A DNA stretch of 64,000 nt, from NCBI GenBank assembly GCA_038207565.1, contig JBBQZQ010000007.1, positions 1-64,000 of the forward strand, given 5' to 3'. Within the stretch, counting starts at the first letter, position 1; each line of letters opens with the position of its first letter. Origin of the DNA: JALZAI01 sp038207565 (GTDB lineage: Bacteria > Actinomycetota > Actinomycetes > Mycobacteriales > Jatrophihabitantaceae). Position numbers and translations under genes: made by a program. Positions 52,393 to 60,843 of the stretch are shown here, piece after piece. The notes under the pieces are model-generated. The model searched no databases and was not told the origin of the DNA. It saw nothing but the letters and a program-made list of their open reading frames with translations.

Positions 52393-52447
52393 GCGACCGA
52401 TCGGTTATTTGCGACCGGTTATTTTGCGACCGGTTACTTTCGACCGG
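52393..52447. repeat. Tandem repeat at the 3' end of the TerA-like gene
   Basis: Units of about 15 bases (gcgaccggttatttt and variants) begin at 52393, 52411, 52426 and 52441. The last unit contains the final codons and TAA stop of the TerA-like gene, so the downstream copies look like duplications of the gene's own 3' end. Each A+T-rich part repeats an in-frame or near-in-frame stop. The repeat fills most of the 60-base gap to the next gene. Confidence 0.8.
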
Positions 52448-53138
52448 CCGCCCAGCGCATCCCCCAGCCATAGGCCTCGTCGAGCGCGCGCTGGCCGCCG
52501 TTGATGTAGTTCACCTCGCGTCGGACGACCAGTTCGCCGCCCACGTTCTCGAGCATCGCGATCGCGCACACCCGGGCCCCCTCGCGGGGATCGTCGAGGC
52601 GTACTTCGACCTCCGGACCACGCGCCGGGAACAGCGTGGCGACACCGTTGGCGGCGGCCCAGTTGGCGGCACCCTCGTAGATGAGGGCGAACACCAATAC
52701 GCGCCGGATGCGATCGGCGTGCCGCAGGTCGACGAACAGGTTCTCGCCGCCCGCGACACTGCCCGACCGGTCGTCGCCGTCGAGCCAGATCACCGGATCG
52801 CGCATGTCGCTCGGATGCGCGAAGAACGCTCGTCCCAGCGCCTGGACGACGCCCTTCGTACCGTCGGTGAATTCCCACAGGCAGCCGAGGTCGAGGTCGA
52901 GGCCGGTGGCCGTCATCTTCTTGAAGAATCCACCGCTGGCCGGCGGGCGCGCGTTCCAGTTCAGGTTCACCCGCAGCGTCCCGACGGTCGACGAGTTCTT
53001 GGTGAGCGACACCGTCGGCGCGGACTTGGTCAGCACGACGCGGCCACCCGTGGCCGACGGCGCAGCCGGTGGTGGTGGTGGTGGTGGTGACTCGGCGGCA
53101 GGGGTTGCCGCAGGACGTTTGGTGTAGTCGATGCCCAT
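52434..53138 (-). CDS. TerA-like tellurium resistance protein
   Basis: 234 residues. A Pro-rich N-terminal tail (residues 1-30, with a run of seven prolines) precedes a TerA-type domain: VNLNWNARP, LDLDLGCLWEFTDG, DPVIWLDGDDRSGS and GGENLFVDLRHADRIRRVLVF. The metal-binding acids are concentrated in these loops. TerA is the more divergent relative of TerD in Ter clusters and is thought to act with TerC at the membrane. Confidence 0.9.
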   Translation of the reverse strand: MGIDYTKRPAATPAAESPPPPPPPAAPSATGGRVVLTKSAPTVSLTKNSSTVGTLRVNLNWNARPPASGGFFKKMTATGLDLDLGCLWEFTDGTKGVVQALGRAFFAHPSDMRDPVIWLDGDDRSGSVAGGENLFVDLRHADRIRRVLVFALIYEGAANWAAANGVATLFPARGPEVEVRLDDPREGARVCAIAMLENVGGELVVRREVNYINGGQRALDEAYGWGMRWAAGRK

Positions 53139-53154
53139 CGCAGACCGCCTTCGC

Positions 53155-54249
53155 TCAGACCGGCGCAGATTCGATTTCGAGCTCGTGGGATTCCTGGGGT
53201 TCGCGCCGGTTGCGTAGGACCGAGGAGATGAATGCAGCGGCGATGAACCCGACGCCGATCAGGCCGGTGACGACTTCGGGAACCTCGTACTTGATGGTGA
53301 TCAACAGCAGGACAGCCAGTGCGCCAATTGCCCAGAGCGCCCCGTGCTCGAGGTAGACGTACTCCGACAGCGTCCCTTTGCGCACCAGGAACACCGTCAG
53401 CGACCGGATGAACATCGCGCCGACACCCAGGCCGATGGCGATGATGATCGGGTCAGAGGTGATCGCGAACGCGCCGACCACCCCGTCGAAGCTGAACGAC
53501 GCGTCCAATACTTCGAGGTAGAGAAAGAGGAAGAACGCCGCCTTGCCGACGACGCCCATGGTCTTGCCGCGCGAGGATCTCTCGGCGCCGTCCTCCGCGT
53601 CGTCGGCTCCAACGTCGAAGAACTCGCCGAGGCTGTTGACGATCAGATAGGTCGCCATGCCGAGCGCGCCCGAGGCCAGGACTGTCGCCACCTTGTGTTC
53701 CGGGGCCAGCGTCTCGGCCGCGACGAACAGCACCACGAGCGAGACGACCACCGACAATTGGTCCAGTTTGCCGATCCTGGCAAGCACCTTCTCGATCGGC
53801 GTCAACCAGGTGATCTCGCGTTCCTCGAAGATGAAATCCAAGAAGAGCAGCAGCAGGAAGATCCCGCCGAACGCAGCGATCGCGGGGTGCGCCTCGTGCA
53901 GCAGGTAGCCGTAGGTGCCCTTCTTGGCCGCGTCGCCCTTCTCCAACGCCAGTCGGACCGCCTCGACCGGCGAGAGCTTGGCAGTGATGCCGACGATCAA
54001 CAGCGGGAACACCAGCCGCATGCCGAAGACGGCGATCGCGACGCCGACGGTCAGGAAGATCTTCTGCCAGAAAGCGCTCATCCGTTCGAGGACGGTCGCG
54101 TTGACCACCGCGTTGTCGAACGAGAGTGACACTTCCAGGATGGCGAGGATCGCGGTCACGGCCAGGCCGGTGGTACCTCCGTAGAGGAATCCGAGGATCA
54201 GTCCGATCGCGGCGATGACCAGTGAGCCGCCGAAGGTACGCAGAAACAT
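53155..54249 (-). CDS. TerC-family (DUF475) integral membrane protein
   Basis: 364 residues with about nine membrane segments. Acidic residues lie within membrane helices in ILEVSLSFDNAVVNATVLE and LEVLDASFSFDGVVGAFAITSD, the two family signatures thought to form an ion site. This DUF475-type TerC is the usual partner of TerD and TerA in actinobacterial clusters; some TerC relatives export manganese. Lies 17 bases after the adjacent terD gene, so the genes are probably cotranscribed. Confidence 0.93.
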   Translation of the reverse strand: MFLRTFGGSLVIAAIGLILGFLYGGTTGLAVTAILAILEVSLSFDNAVVNATVLERMSAFWQKIFLTVGVAIAVFGMRLVFPLLIVGITAKLSPVEAVRLALEKGDAAKKGTYGYLLHEAHPAIAAFGGIFLLLLFLDFIFEEREITWLTPIEKVLARIGKLDQLSVVVSLVVLFVAAETLAPEHKVATVLASGALGMATYLIVNSLGEFFDVGADDAEDGAERSSRGKTMGVVGKAAFFLFLYLEVLDASFSFDGVVGAFAITSDPIIIAIGLGVGAMFIRSLTVFLVRKGTLSEYVYLEHGALWAIGALAVLLLITIKYEVPEVVTGLIGVGFIAAAFISSVLRNRREPQESHELEIESAPV

Positions 54250-54261
54250 GAATCAGTCAGC

Positions 54262-54840
54262 TCAGCCGACGTTGACGCCGAAGTCGCGGGCGATGCCTGC
54301 GAGCCCCGTGCTGTAGCCCTGGCCCACCGCGCGGAACTTCCAGTCGCTGCCGTTGCGGTAGAGTTCGCCGAAGATCATCGCGGTCTCGGTGGAGGCGTCC
54401 TCCGACAGGTCGTAGCGGGTGATCTCGGCCTCGCCCTGCTGGTTGACGACCCGGATGTAGGCGTTGCGCACCTGGCCGAAGGACTGGTTGCGGTTCTCGG
54501 CGTCGTAGATCGACACGGTGATGACGATCTTGTCGACCTCGGCGGGGACCCCGGCGAGGTTGACCTTGATGACCTCGTCGTCGCCCTCGCCCTCACCGGT
54601 CAGATTGTCGCCGGTGTGTTCGACGGACCCGTCCGGGCTGGTCAGGTTGTTGAAGAAGATGAAGGACTCGTCGTTGAGGATCTTGGCGCTGGTGTTGAGC
54701 ATCAGCGCGCTGGCGTCGAGGTCGAAATCCGTGCCGCTCGTGGTCCTCGCATCCCAGCCCAGGCCGACCAGGACAGCAGTCAGCCCGGGCGCCTCCTTCG
54801 TGAGCGAGACATTGCCGCCCTTGCTCAGGCTGACGCTCAT
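54262..54840 (-). CDS. terD: Canonical TerD-family protein (copy A)
   Basis: 192 residues with complete motifs: MSVSLSKGGNVSLTKEAPGL, DFDLDASALML, EHTGDNLTGEGEGDDE and GQGYSTGLAGIARDFGVNVG. These loops bind calcium in TerD. Adjacent to terC. It closely resembles the next gene upstream, so the pair is a tandem duplication. Confidence 0.95.
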   Translation of the reverse strand: MSVSLSKGGNVSLTKEAPGLTAVLVGLGWDARTTSGTDFDLDASALMLNTSAKILNDESFIFFNNLTSPDGSVEHTGDNLTGEGEGDDEVIKVNLAGVPAEVDKIVITVSIYDAENRNQSFGQVRNAYIRVVNQQGEAEITRYDLSEDASTETAMIFGELYRNGSDWKFRAVGQGYSTGLAGIARDFGVNVG

Positions 54841-54981
54841 CGTTTCCTCCTGCTCGACGGTGACTTTCGCGCTGACTGTTGCTGCGGGGACGTGCTGGCC
54901 CCTCGACCCTAACCGACGAGCGAGGGGCCACGGTGGTTCCCGACGCGCCTGCGGGACGACCAGAGCGCCTGCGGGCGCGGG

Positions 54982-55557
54982 TTACAGGGGAACGCCGAAG
55001 TCGCGGGCGATGCCGGCGAGGCCCGCGCTGTAGCCCTGACCGACGGCCCGGAATTTCCAGTCGCTGCCGTTTCGGTAGACCTCGCCGAAGACCATGGCCG
55101 TCTCGGTGGAGGCGTCCTCCGACAGTTCGTAGCGGGCGAGTTCCTTGTCGTCGGCCTGGTTCACCACGCGGATGAAGGCGTTGCGCACCTGACCGAAGGA
55201 GTGCCCGCGGCTGTCGGCATCATAGATCGAGACCGGGAAGACGACTTTGTCGACCTCGGCGCCGAGCCCGGCCAGGTTGATGCGGATCTGCTCATCGTCG
55301 CCGCCGCCCTCACCGGTCAGGTTGTCTCCCGAGTGCTGCACCGCGCCGTCCGGACTGGTCAGGTTGTTGAAGAACACGAAGTGCCCCGGTGTGACCACCT
55401 GTCCGGCCGCGGTGCAGGCGATGGCGCTGGAATCCAGGTCGAAAGCCTGGCCGTCGGTCGTGCGGGCGTCCCAGCCCAGGCCGACAACGACTGCGGACAG
55501 ACCGGGCGCCTGCTTGGTGAGGGAGACGTTTGCGCCCTTGACGAGACTGACACTCAC
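54982..55557 (-). CDS. terD: Canonical TerD-family protein (copy B)
   Basis: 191 residues. The GTG at 55557, preceded by ggag, gives the family start VSVSLVKGANVSLTKQ; an ATG 12 bases upstream is an alternative. Loops: AFDLDSSAIAC, QHSGDNLTGEGGGDDE, and the C-terminal GQGYSAGLAGIARDFGVPL. It differs from copy A by single replacements throughout but keeps the metal ligands. Likely first gene of the minus-strand Ter operon running to 48.3 kb. Confidence 0.94.
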   Translation of the reverse strand: MSVSLVKGANVSLTKQAPGLSAVVVGLGWDARTTDGQAFDLDSSAIACTAAGQVVTPGHFVFFNNLTSPDGAVQHSGDNLTGEGGGDDEQIRINLAGLGAEVDKVVFPVSIYDADSRGHSFGQVRNAFIRVVNQADDKELARYELSEDASTETAMVFGEVYRNGSDWKFRAVGQGYSAGLAGIARDFGVPL

Positions 55558-55721
55558 GGGTAACTCCATTGCTGGTCGGGGGCACGAGGGCGTGCCGTAT
55601 CTACCGATTTGCGGCCACGCAGAGCCTATCGGCGGTGACACCCCAGCCCGCACAAACCGGATCGGACCCGCCTTCCGCGCGCGGCGACCGCGCGAGCTGT
55701 GCAGCTAACCCGCCCGCACCC

Positions 55722-57146
55722 TCACTTGAGCGTGCGCCGCGCCTTCCGGCGGAGCTCGTCGAGTTCGGCCTGCTCCGCCGACCAGAGCACGCCGAGCGCG
55801 AAACCCTCCTCCCCCTCAGCGCCGGAGGCCGCCCGCAGGAGAAGCTGCGAGGCGGCGACGCAGTCCTGCGCGAGGCCGAGGCGCCGCTGCACCCGTTCCG
55901 TACGCTCGCTGATCACGGAGGTGTCGAGGACCGGGCCGGCCAACTCGGCGGCGTAGCGGGCACGCTTGGCAGCCTTGCGCGCGTCATGCATGGCCTCTTC
56001 GTCGTCCGGGCGTTGAGACCAGCGGCTCAACTGCTTGCGGCGCCGCCGATCGATGGACTGCACCAGTGGCGCGAGCGCAGCCGGTGACGAGGTGGGATCG
56101 AGCAGGGGTGGTACCTCGCACCACGCATGGAGCTCGCGGAGCAACGCCACGTAACGGCGTCCGCTCATCGCCCGATGCAACGCAGCGAGCGCCTGCTCCT
56201 CACCGTCGTCCAGAACGCTGGTCAGCCTCGCCGTGGCAGGCTCGGCGATCTCCCCCAGCTCGTCGACGCGCCCGAGCAGGTGCCCGCGCAGGACCTGGTG
56301 GTCGCGTACCGCTCCGAGTACACCGCCGTACCAGCGCAGCTCAGCTGCCAGGGCCGTCCCCCGGTCGGCCTCGAACAGAGCGTCGAAGCCACGAAGCGCA
56401 CTGCGCAGCCGCCGCGTCGCAACCCGAACCTGGTGAATCGCATCGTGCCCACGCCGCAGCGCGATGTCGCCCAGGACGATTGCGTCGTACTGCGCGGTGA
56501 GGTAGCGCTGCACGATCTCCGGCAGCGACCCGGGATCTGCCTGCGGCGCCCCGGTGCGCGTGTAGTTCAGTGCGCGGGCGAGTTTCGAGCTCGTCACCGC
56601 TGGGGTCAGTCCGGACGACCCGACGTATCGTGCGGCAGCCGCCAGATCGTCCTCCGAGCCGTCGAACAGCTCGATCTCCACCTCGCGCCACTTGCTGAGC
56701 ACCGGCACCGCGCCGAATGCCGTCGCGCGCACCGTGTCGTCGGCGATCTCCAACACCGCACCCATAGCAGACCTGATGCGGTGGACGACCCGCGTCGTCT
56801 CGAGGGTCGCGGCCCGGCGCAACGGTGACCCGGCACGCAGGCCCACGACGAGGTCGCGCATCTCGGCAGGGACAGCGGTTCCTGCGTTAGGCGGCAGCCG
56901 TAGTTCGGTGCGCGCATTGCCGTCCGGCACCTTCAACTGCCAGCCCGCGTCTGCGTCACCCGACCGCCGGCGCAAAGTGACCCCGCGCGCCAACAAGCTG
57001 CAGCTTGCCGTGTCGTAGTAGGTGGTTTGCAGATGCAACGTCTCGGCCTCGAGGTCGCCGCCCGGCGGGACCAAGGCGTCGAGTTCGGGCATCGACCATT
57101 CGACCGGGACGTCGAACTTCAGCTCGCGTTCACGCTGTTCCCGCAT
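55722..57146 (-). CDS. CYTH-CHAD domain protein
   Basis: 474 residues. CYTH (triphosphate tunnel) domain at about 1-200, with ELKFDV near the start, YYDTASCSLLARGVTLRRR and GWQLKVPDG. CHAD domain at about 210-474 with conserved His (RRGHDAIHQVRVATRRLRSALRGF) and KAAKRARYAAEL. CHAD domains bind inorganic polyphosphate; CYTH domains hydrolyse triphosphate or polyphosphate. The fusion is widespread in actinobacteria. Confidence 0.92.
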   Translation of the reverse strand: MREQRERELKFDVPVEWSMPELDALVPPGGDLEAETLHLQTTYYDTASCSLLARGVTLRRRSGDADAGWQLKVPDGNARTELRLPPNAGTAVPAEMRDLVVGLRAGSPLRRAATLETTRVVHRIRSAMGAVLEIADDTVRATAFGAVPVLSKWREVEIELFDGSEDDLAAAARYVGSSGLTPAVTSSKLARALNYTRTGAPQADPGSLPEIVQRYLTAQYDAIVLGDIALRRGHDAIHQVRVATRRLRSALRGFDALFEADRGTALAAELRWYGGVLGAVRDHQVLRGHLLGRVDELGEIAEPATARLTSVLDDGEEQALAALHRAMSGRRYVALLRELHAWCEVPPLLDPTSSPAALAPLVQSIDRRRRKQLSRWSQRPDDEEAMHDARKAAKRARYAAELAGPVLDTSVISERTERVQRRLGLAQDCVAASQLLLRAASGAEGEEGFALGVLWSAEQAELDELRRKARRTLK

Positions 57147-57276
57147 GCCATCACCGTTTCGCTAGGGCTGCACTGCTGGGCAGTGTTCCCACCACGGCAG
57201 CGCGCGCTGCCCGCCGCAGCGCCGCACCGTGGGCATCACGCTCGCGCAGCCGTGTCCAGACACGCATGACCCGCGG

Positions 57277-57618
57277 TCAGTTGACGTGGTGCGCCCAGTC
57301 CGACGGCACGCGCTCCCTCGGACCGGGCACCGACTGGTCCAGTGGATGGTGCTGGGGATCAGCCAGTTCCGGTCCGTCGTAGTACTGCTCGCTGCTGTAG
57401 TCCCAGAACCAGTTCTCGCCCGGCTCGAAGCTGCGGACGATCGGATGACCCGACCCGCTCCAGTGCGCACTCGCGTGCTGCGACGGCGAGGAGTCGCAGC
57501 AGCCGATGTGCCCGCACTGCGCGCAGCGGCGCAGATGTACCCACCATCCGCCGGCTGCATCGCACTCGGCGCAGCCGGTACCGCTCGGTGCGACGCTGGG
57601 GTCAACTGGCTCGGTCAT
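57277..57618 (-). CDS. UBP-type zinc finger protein
   Basis: 113 residues. Zinc ligands in the UBP pattern: C16, C19, C32, C35, C40 and following His residues (GCAECD, RCAQCGHIGCCDSS, HWSGSGHPIVRSF). In eukaryotes this finger binds the C-terminus of ubiquitin; bacterial versions bind an unknown partner. The WFWDYSSEQYYDGPEL segment after it is typical of the actinobacterial group. ATG 57618 lies inside the end of the histidine kinase gene (17-base overlap), so translation is coupled. Confidence 0.9.
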   Translation of the reverse strand: MTEPVDPSVAPSGTGCAECDAAGGWWVHLRRCAQCGHIGCCDSSPSQHASAHWSGSGHPIVRSFEPGENWFWDYSSEQYYDGPELADPQHHPLDQSVPGPRERVPSDWAHHVN

Positions 57619-59062
57619 CGGTTGTCCCTTCAGGACCTCGGATGGGCAGGCGGACGCGGAAGCGGGTGTTGCCGGGCTCGGAGGTCACCGACAGGTCGCC
57701 GTGATGCTTGTCGACCACGATCCGCCACGAGATGTCAAGACCCAGTCCGGTTCCCTGGCCCACCGGTTTGGTGGTGAAGAAGGGTTCGAACACGCGCGGC
57801 AGATCCGCCGCCGGAATGCCCGGACCGGTGTCGGCGACAACGACCTCGACGTGGTCGTTCACTCGGGAGGTCGACAGCGTCAGCGTCCCCGTTCCGTCCA
57901 TCGCCTGCAGTGCGTTGTCGATCAGATTCGTCCACACCTGATTCAGCTCGGCACCGTAGACCGGCACGTCGGGCAGCGAACGGTCGTACTCCTTCACGAC
58001 CTGCACGCCCTTGTCGATCTTGCGGCTGAGCATCACCAGGGTGCTTTCGAGCAACTCGTGCACGTCGATGACCTGGTAGGGCGCGCGATCCAGCTGCGAG
58101 TACTGCTTGGAGGCGGTGACCAGCGTCGAGATGCGCGTCGTGGAGTCCTCGATCTCAGCCATGAGCAGTTCGGTCTCGAGGGTGTAGTTCAGCCAGCGCA
58201 CGGCGCCCTCGAGGGTCGCCGCGTCGAGCATCTCGGCAACCTGGTCGAGCCACGCGATGTCGAGGCCGGACTGCACGAATGTCGGTGCGAGGTCGTAACC
58301 GCCCGTGATGCCGTGCTGGTCGAACCAGTCCGACAGTTCGTCCTCCAGATCGGAGGTTTCGAGCGGGCTGAGGTCGGGCGCCTTCGCCACGTGCTCGACG
58401 GCCGCCTCCTGCAGCGTGATCAGCGTCTCGAGCACGTGGCGGTCATACGCCCCACCCGCGATCAAGGCAAGTTTGTGGCGCATGCCGGCAACCCGGTCAC
58501 GCAGCGACGATGTCGCGCGTACCGCTGCAGCAGCAGGGTTGTTCAGCTCGTGCGTCAGCCCCGCCGACAACGAGCCGAGGGCCAGCAGCCGCTCGCGCTG
58601 GCCGACCGCGCGCTGGGTGTCGCGCTGACCGTAGAACAGACCTTCCAGCATGTGGACGGCCATCGGGAACCAGTCCCGCATCAGCGATGCGAAGTCGGCC
58701 GCGCTCAGCGTGAATAGCCGCACCGGCGTCAGGGCGCGCATCGAACCCGGGTACGTCGTCGGCGCGCGCTCACCGAGGTACGCCGACCAGGCTCCGCCGT
58801 ACACGCCGCGCTGATCCGTGCGCCCGATCTCGACCTCGTCTTCTCCGACGTGCCGCGACATGACGATGAATCCTTCGAGCAGGACGTAGAAGCACGTCGC
58901 CGGGTCGCCCTCCCGGAAGACGAAACCGGGTTCGTGGACCTCGACGTGGCCGTGCTCGCACAGCCACTGCAACTGCTGGTCGTCCAGTTGTTCGAAGAGG
59001 AACAACGTGCGCAGCTCGTCGACGTCGCAGATCAGGGAATCGGTCACAATTTGCTCCGTCAC
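57602..59062 (-). CDS. Sensor histidine kinase with cyclic-nucleotide-type N-terminal domain
   Basis: 486 residues. Residues about 15-135 form a cNMP-binding fold (VHEPGFVFREGDPATCFYVLLEG); the phosphate-binding cassette is weak, so the ligand may not be cAMP. The H-box GLTHELNNPAAAAVRA places the phospho-His at 171. An extended helical insert follows, and the ATPase has NQVWTNLIDNALQAM, DTGPGIP and GQGTGLGLDI. GTG 59062 overlaps the REC-reductase stop as GTGA. No membrane segment, so it acts in the cytoplasm. Confidence 0.92.
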   Translation of the reverse strand: MTEQIVTDSLICDVDELRTLFLFEQLDDQQLQWLCEHGHVEVHEPGFVFREGDPATCFYVLLEGFIVMSRHVGEDEVEIGRTDQRGVYGGAWSAYLGERAPTTYPGSMRALTPVRLFTLSAADFASLMRDWFPMAVHMLEGLFYGQRDTQRAVGQRERLLALGSLSAGLTHELNNPAAAAVRATSSLRDRVAGMRHKLALIAGGAYDRHVLETLITLQEAAVEHVAKAPDLSPLETSDLEDELSDWFDQHGITGGYDLAPTFVQSGLDIAWLDQVAEMLDAATLEGAVRWLNYTLETELLMAEIEDSTTRISTLVTASKQYSQLDRAPYQVIDVHELLESTLVMLSRKIDKGVQVVKEYDRSLPDVPVYGAELNQVWTNLIDNALQAMDGTGTLTLSTSRVNDHVEVVVADTGPGIPAADLPRVFEPFFTTKPVGQGTGLGLDISWRIVVDKHHGDLSVTSEPGNTRFRVRLPIRGPEGTTDDRAS

Positions 59063-60735
59063 AGACCTTCGAGGTAGCGGTGCACCAGCATCACGGCCAT
59101 CGCGCCCTCGCCCACCGCGGACGCGACGCGCTTGGCCGACTCGGCCCGCGCGTCACCGGCCACGAAGACGCCCGGCACGCTGGTCTCGAGGTGCAACGGT
59201 GCGCGGTCCAAATTCCATCCCGGTGGGCGTGCCTCGTCCGTGCCGAGGTCCGGGCCGGCCACGACGAACCCGCGCCCGTCGCGCACGACGACACCGTCGA
59301 GCCAGCCAGTGCGTGGCGCGGCGCCGATGAACACGAACAGCCAGCCGGCGTCGACCTCCTCGGTCTCGCCGGTCTCGCTGCTGCGCAAGGTCAGCCGCTC
59401 CAGGTGGGCGTCACCGTGCGCGGCGACGACCTCTGTGCAGGTGCGCACGTTGATGTTCGCGATCTCGGCCAGCTGCTTAATCAGGTAGTACGACATCGAG
59501 GCTTCTAACGACCTGCCGCGCACCAGCAGGGTCACCGAACGGGCACCGCGCGCCAGGTATGCGGCGGCCTGTCCGGCGGAGTTCGCGCCGCCCACGATGT
59601 AGACGTCCTGCTCGGCGCAGTTGGCCGCCTCGGTCAGCGCCGAGCCGTAGAACACGCCGCGGCCGGTGAGGCGGTCGACCCCCTCCGCGCCGAGTTGCTG
59701 GTACGACACCCCCGTCGCCAGGATCACGGTATGGGCATCGATCGACGCGCCGTCGTCGAAGCGCACCGTGCGGGCCGACCCGTTGACCTCCAGCCCGACG
59801 ACGTCCCGCGTGGTGATCAGTTCGGCGCCGAAGCGCACGGCCTGCCGACGCGCACGCTCGGTCAGCTGCGCGCCGGAGACGCCGTCCGGAAAGCCGAGGT
59901 AGTTCTCGATGCGCGAACTCTGCCCCGCCTGGCCGCCGGTCGCCGTTCGTTCGACGAGCACCGTCTTCAGACCCTCCGACGCGCCGTACACCGCGGAACC
60001 GAGTCCGGCCGGGCCACCGCCGATGACGACGAGATCGTAGAAGTCCTTGGCGGGGGAGGTGGTGAGCCCCACCCGGTCGGCCAGCTCGGTGTTGCTCGGC
60101 TCGACCAGGGCCTGGCCGTCCGGGGTGACGACCAGAGGCAGCGACTGCGCGTCCGAACCGGCGGCGGACAGCAGGCGCGCGCCCTCCGGCGAATCGGACA
60201 GGTACCACCGGTACGCGACCTGATTGCGCGCGAGGAACTCTCGCACCTCGGAAGAACGTGCCGACCACCGGTGGCCGACCACCTTGGTTTCGGGGACGGG
60301 GTGGTAGTCCTCGGCCGTCCACGACTCGAGCTGCGCGTCGATGACCGGGTAGAGCTTCTCCTCCGGTGGATCCCACGGCTTGAGCAGGTAATAGTCGAGG
60401 TCGACGACATTGATCGCGTCGATCGCGGCACCGGTGTCCGCGTACGCGGTGAGTAACACCCGTCGGGCGGCCGGATACAGATCCATGGCGGCCTCGAGGA
60501 ACTCCAACCCGCTCATCTGCGGCATCCGGTAATCGGCCAGCAGAACCGCCACCACGTCGCCGCGAAGCTTCATCTCGCGCAACGCGTCCAACGCCTGGGC
60601 ACCGGACTCGGCGCGGACGATGCGGTGGTTGTCGCCGTAGCGACGGCGCAGGTCACGGGCGACAGCACGCGACACCCCCGGATCGTCGTCGACCGTCAGA
60701 ATCGCGGTGCGTGGCGAATTTCCCGGACTGCTCAC
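59059..60735 (-). CDS. Response regulator fused to thioredoxin-reductase-like flavoprotein
   Basis: 558 residues from GTG 60735. Residues 1-125 are a complete receiver domain: acidic pocket at D16-D18, phospho-acceptor D68 (LLADYRMP), T96 and K119. Residues about 150-225 are a linker with thioredoxin-fold character. Residues 230-558 are a TrxR-like reductase: FAD loop VVIGGGPAGLG, VGGANSAGQAAAY for NADPH, and VFVAGDARA near the end. The redox CxxC that should follow RLTGRGV is replaced (VFYGSALTEAANC), leaving one Cys at 373. Partner of the adjacent kinase. Confidence 0.93.
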   Translation of the reverse strand: MSSPGNSPRTAILTVDDDPGVSRAVARDLRRRYGDNHRIVRAESGAQALDALREMKLRGDVVAVLLADYRMPQMSGLEFLEAAMDLYPAARRVLLTAYADTGAAIDAINVVDLDYYLLKPWDPPEEKLYPVIDAQLESWTAEDYHPVPETKVVGHRWSARSSEVREFLARNQVAYRWYLSDSPEGARLLSAAGSDAQSLPLVVTPDGQALVEPSNTELADRVGLTTSPAKDFYDLVVIGGGPAGLGSAVYGASEGLKTVLVERTATGGQAGQSSRIENYLGFPDGVSGAQLTERARRQAVRFGAELITTRDVVGLEVNGSARTVRFDDGASIDAHTVILATGVSYQQLGAEGVDRLTGRGVFYGSALTEAANCAEQDVYIVGGANSAGQAAAYLARGARSVTLLVRGRSLEASMSYYLIKQLAEIANINVRTCTEVVAAHGDAHLERLTLRSSETGETEEVDAGWLFVFIGAAPRTGWLDGVVVRDGRGFVVAGPDLGTDEARPPGWNLDRAPLHLETSVPGVFVAGDARAESAKRVASAVGEGAMAVMLVHRYLEGL

Positions 60736-60843
60736 TCGACCACCCTAAGCGTGGACACCACGCCGTGGATCGTTGCGGTAACCCGTTCACCCGCCGGCCA
60801 CCTCTCGCCGACGTCCCCGCATGACGCCGCGAACTCGTGCAGG

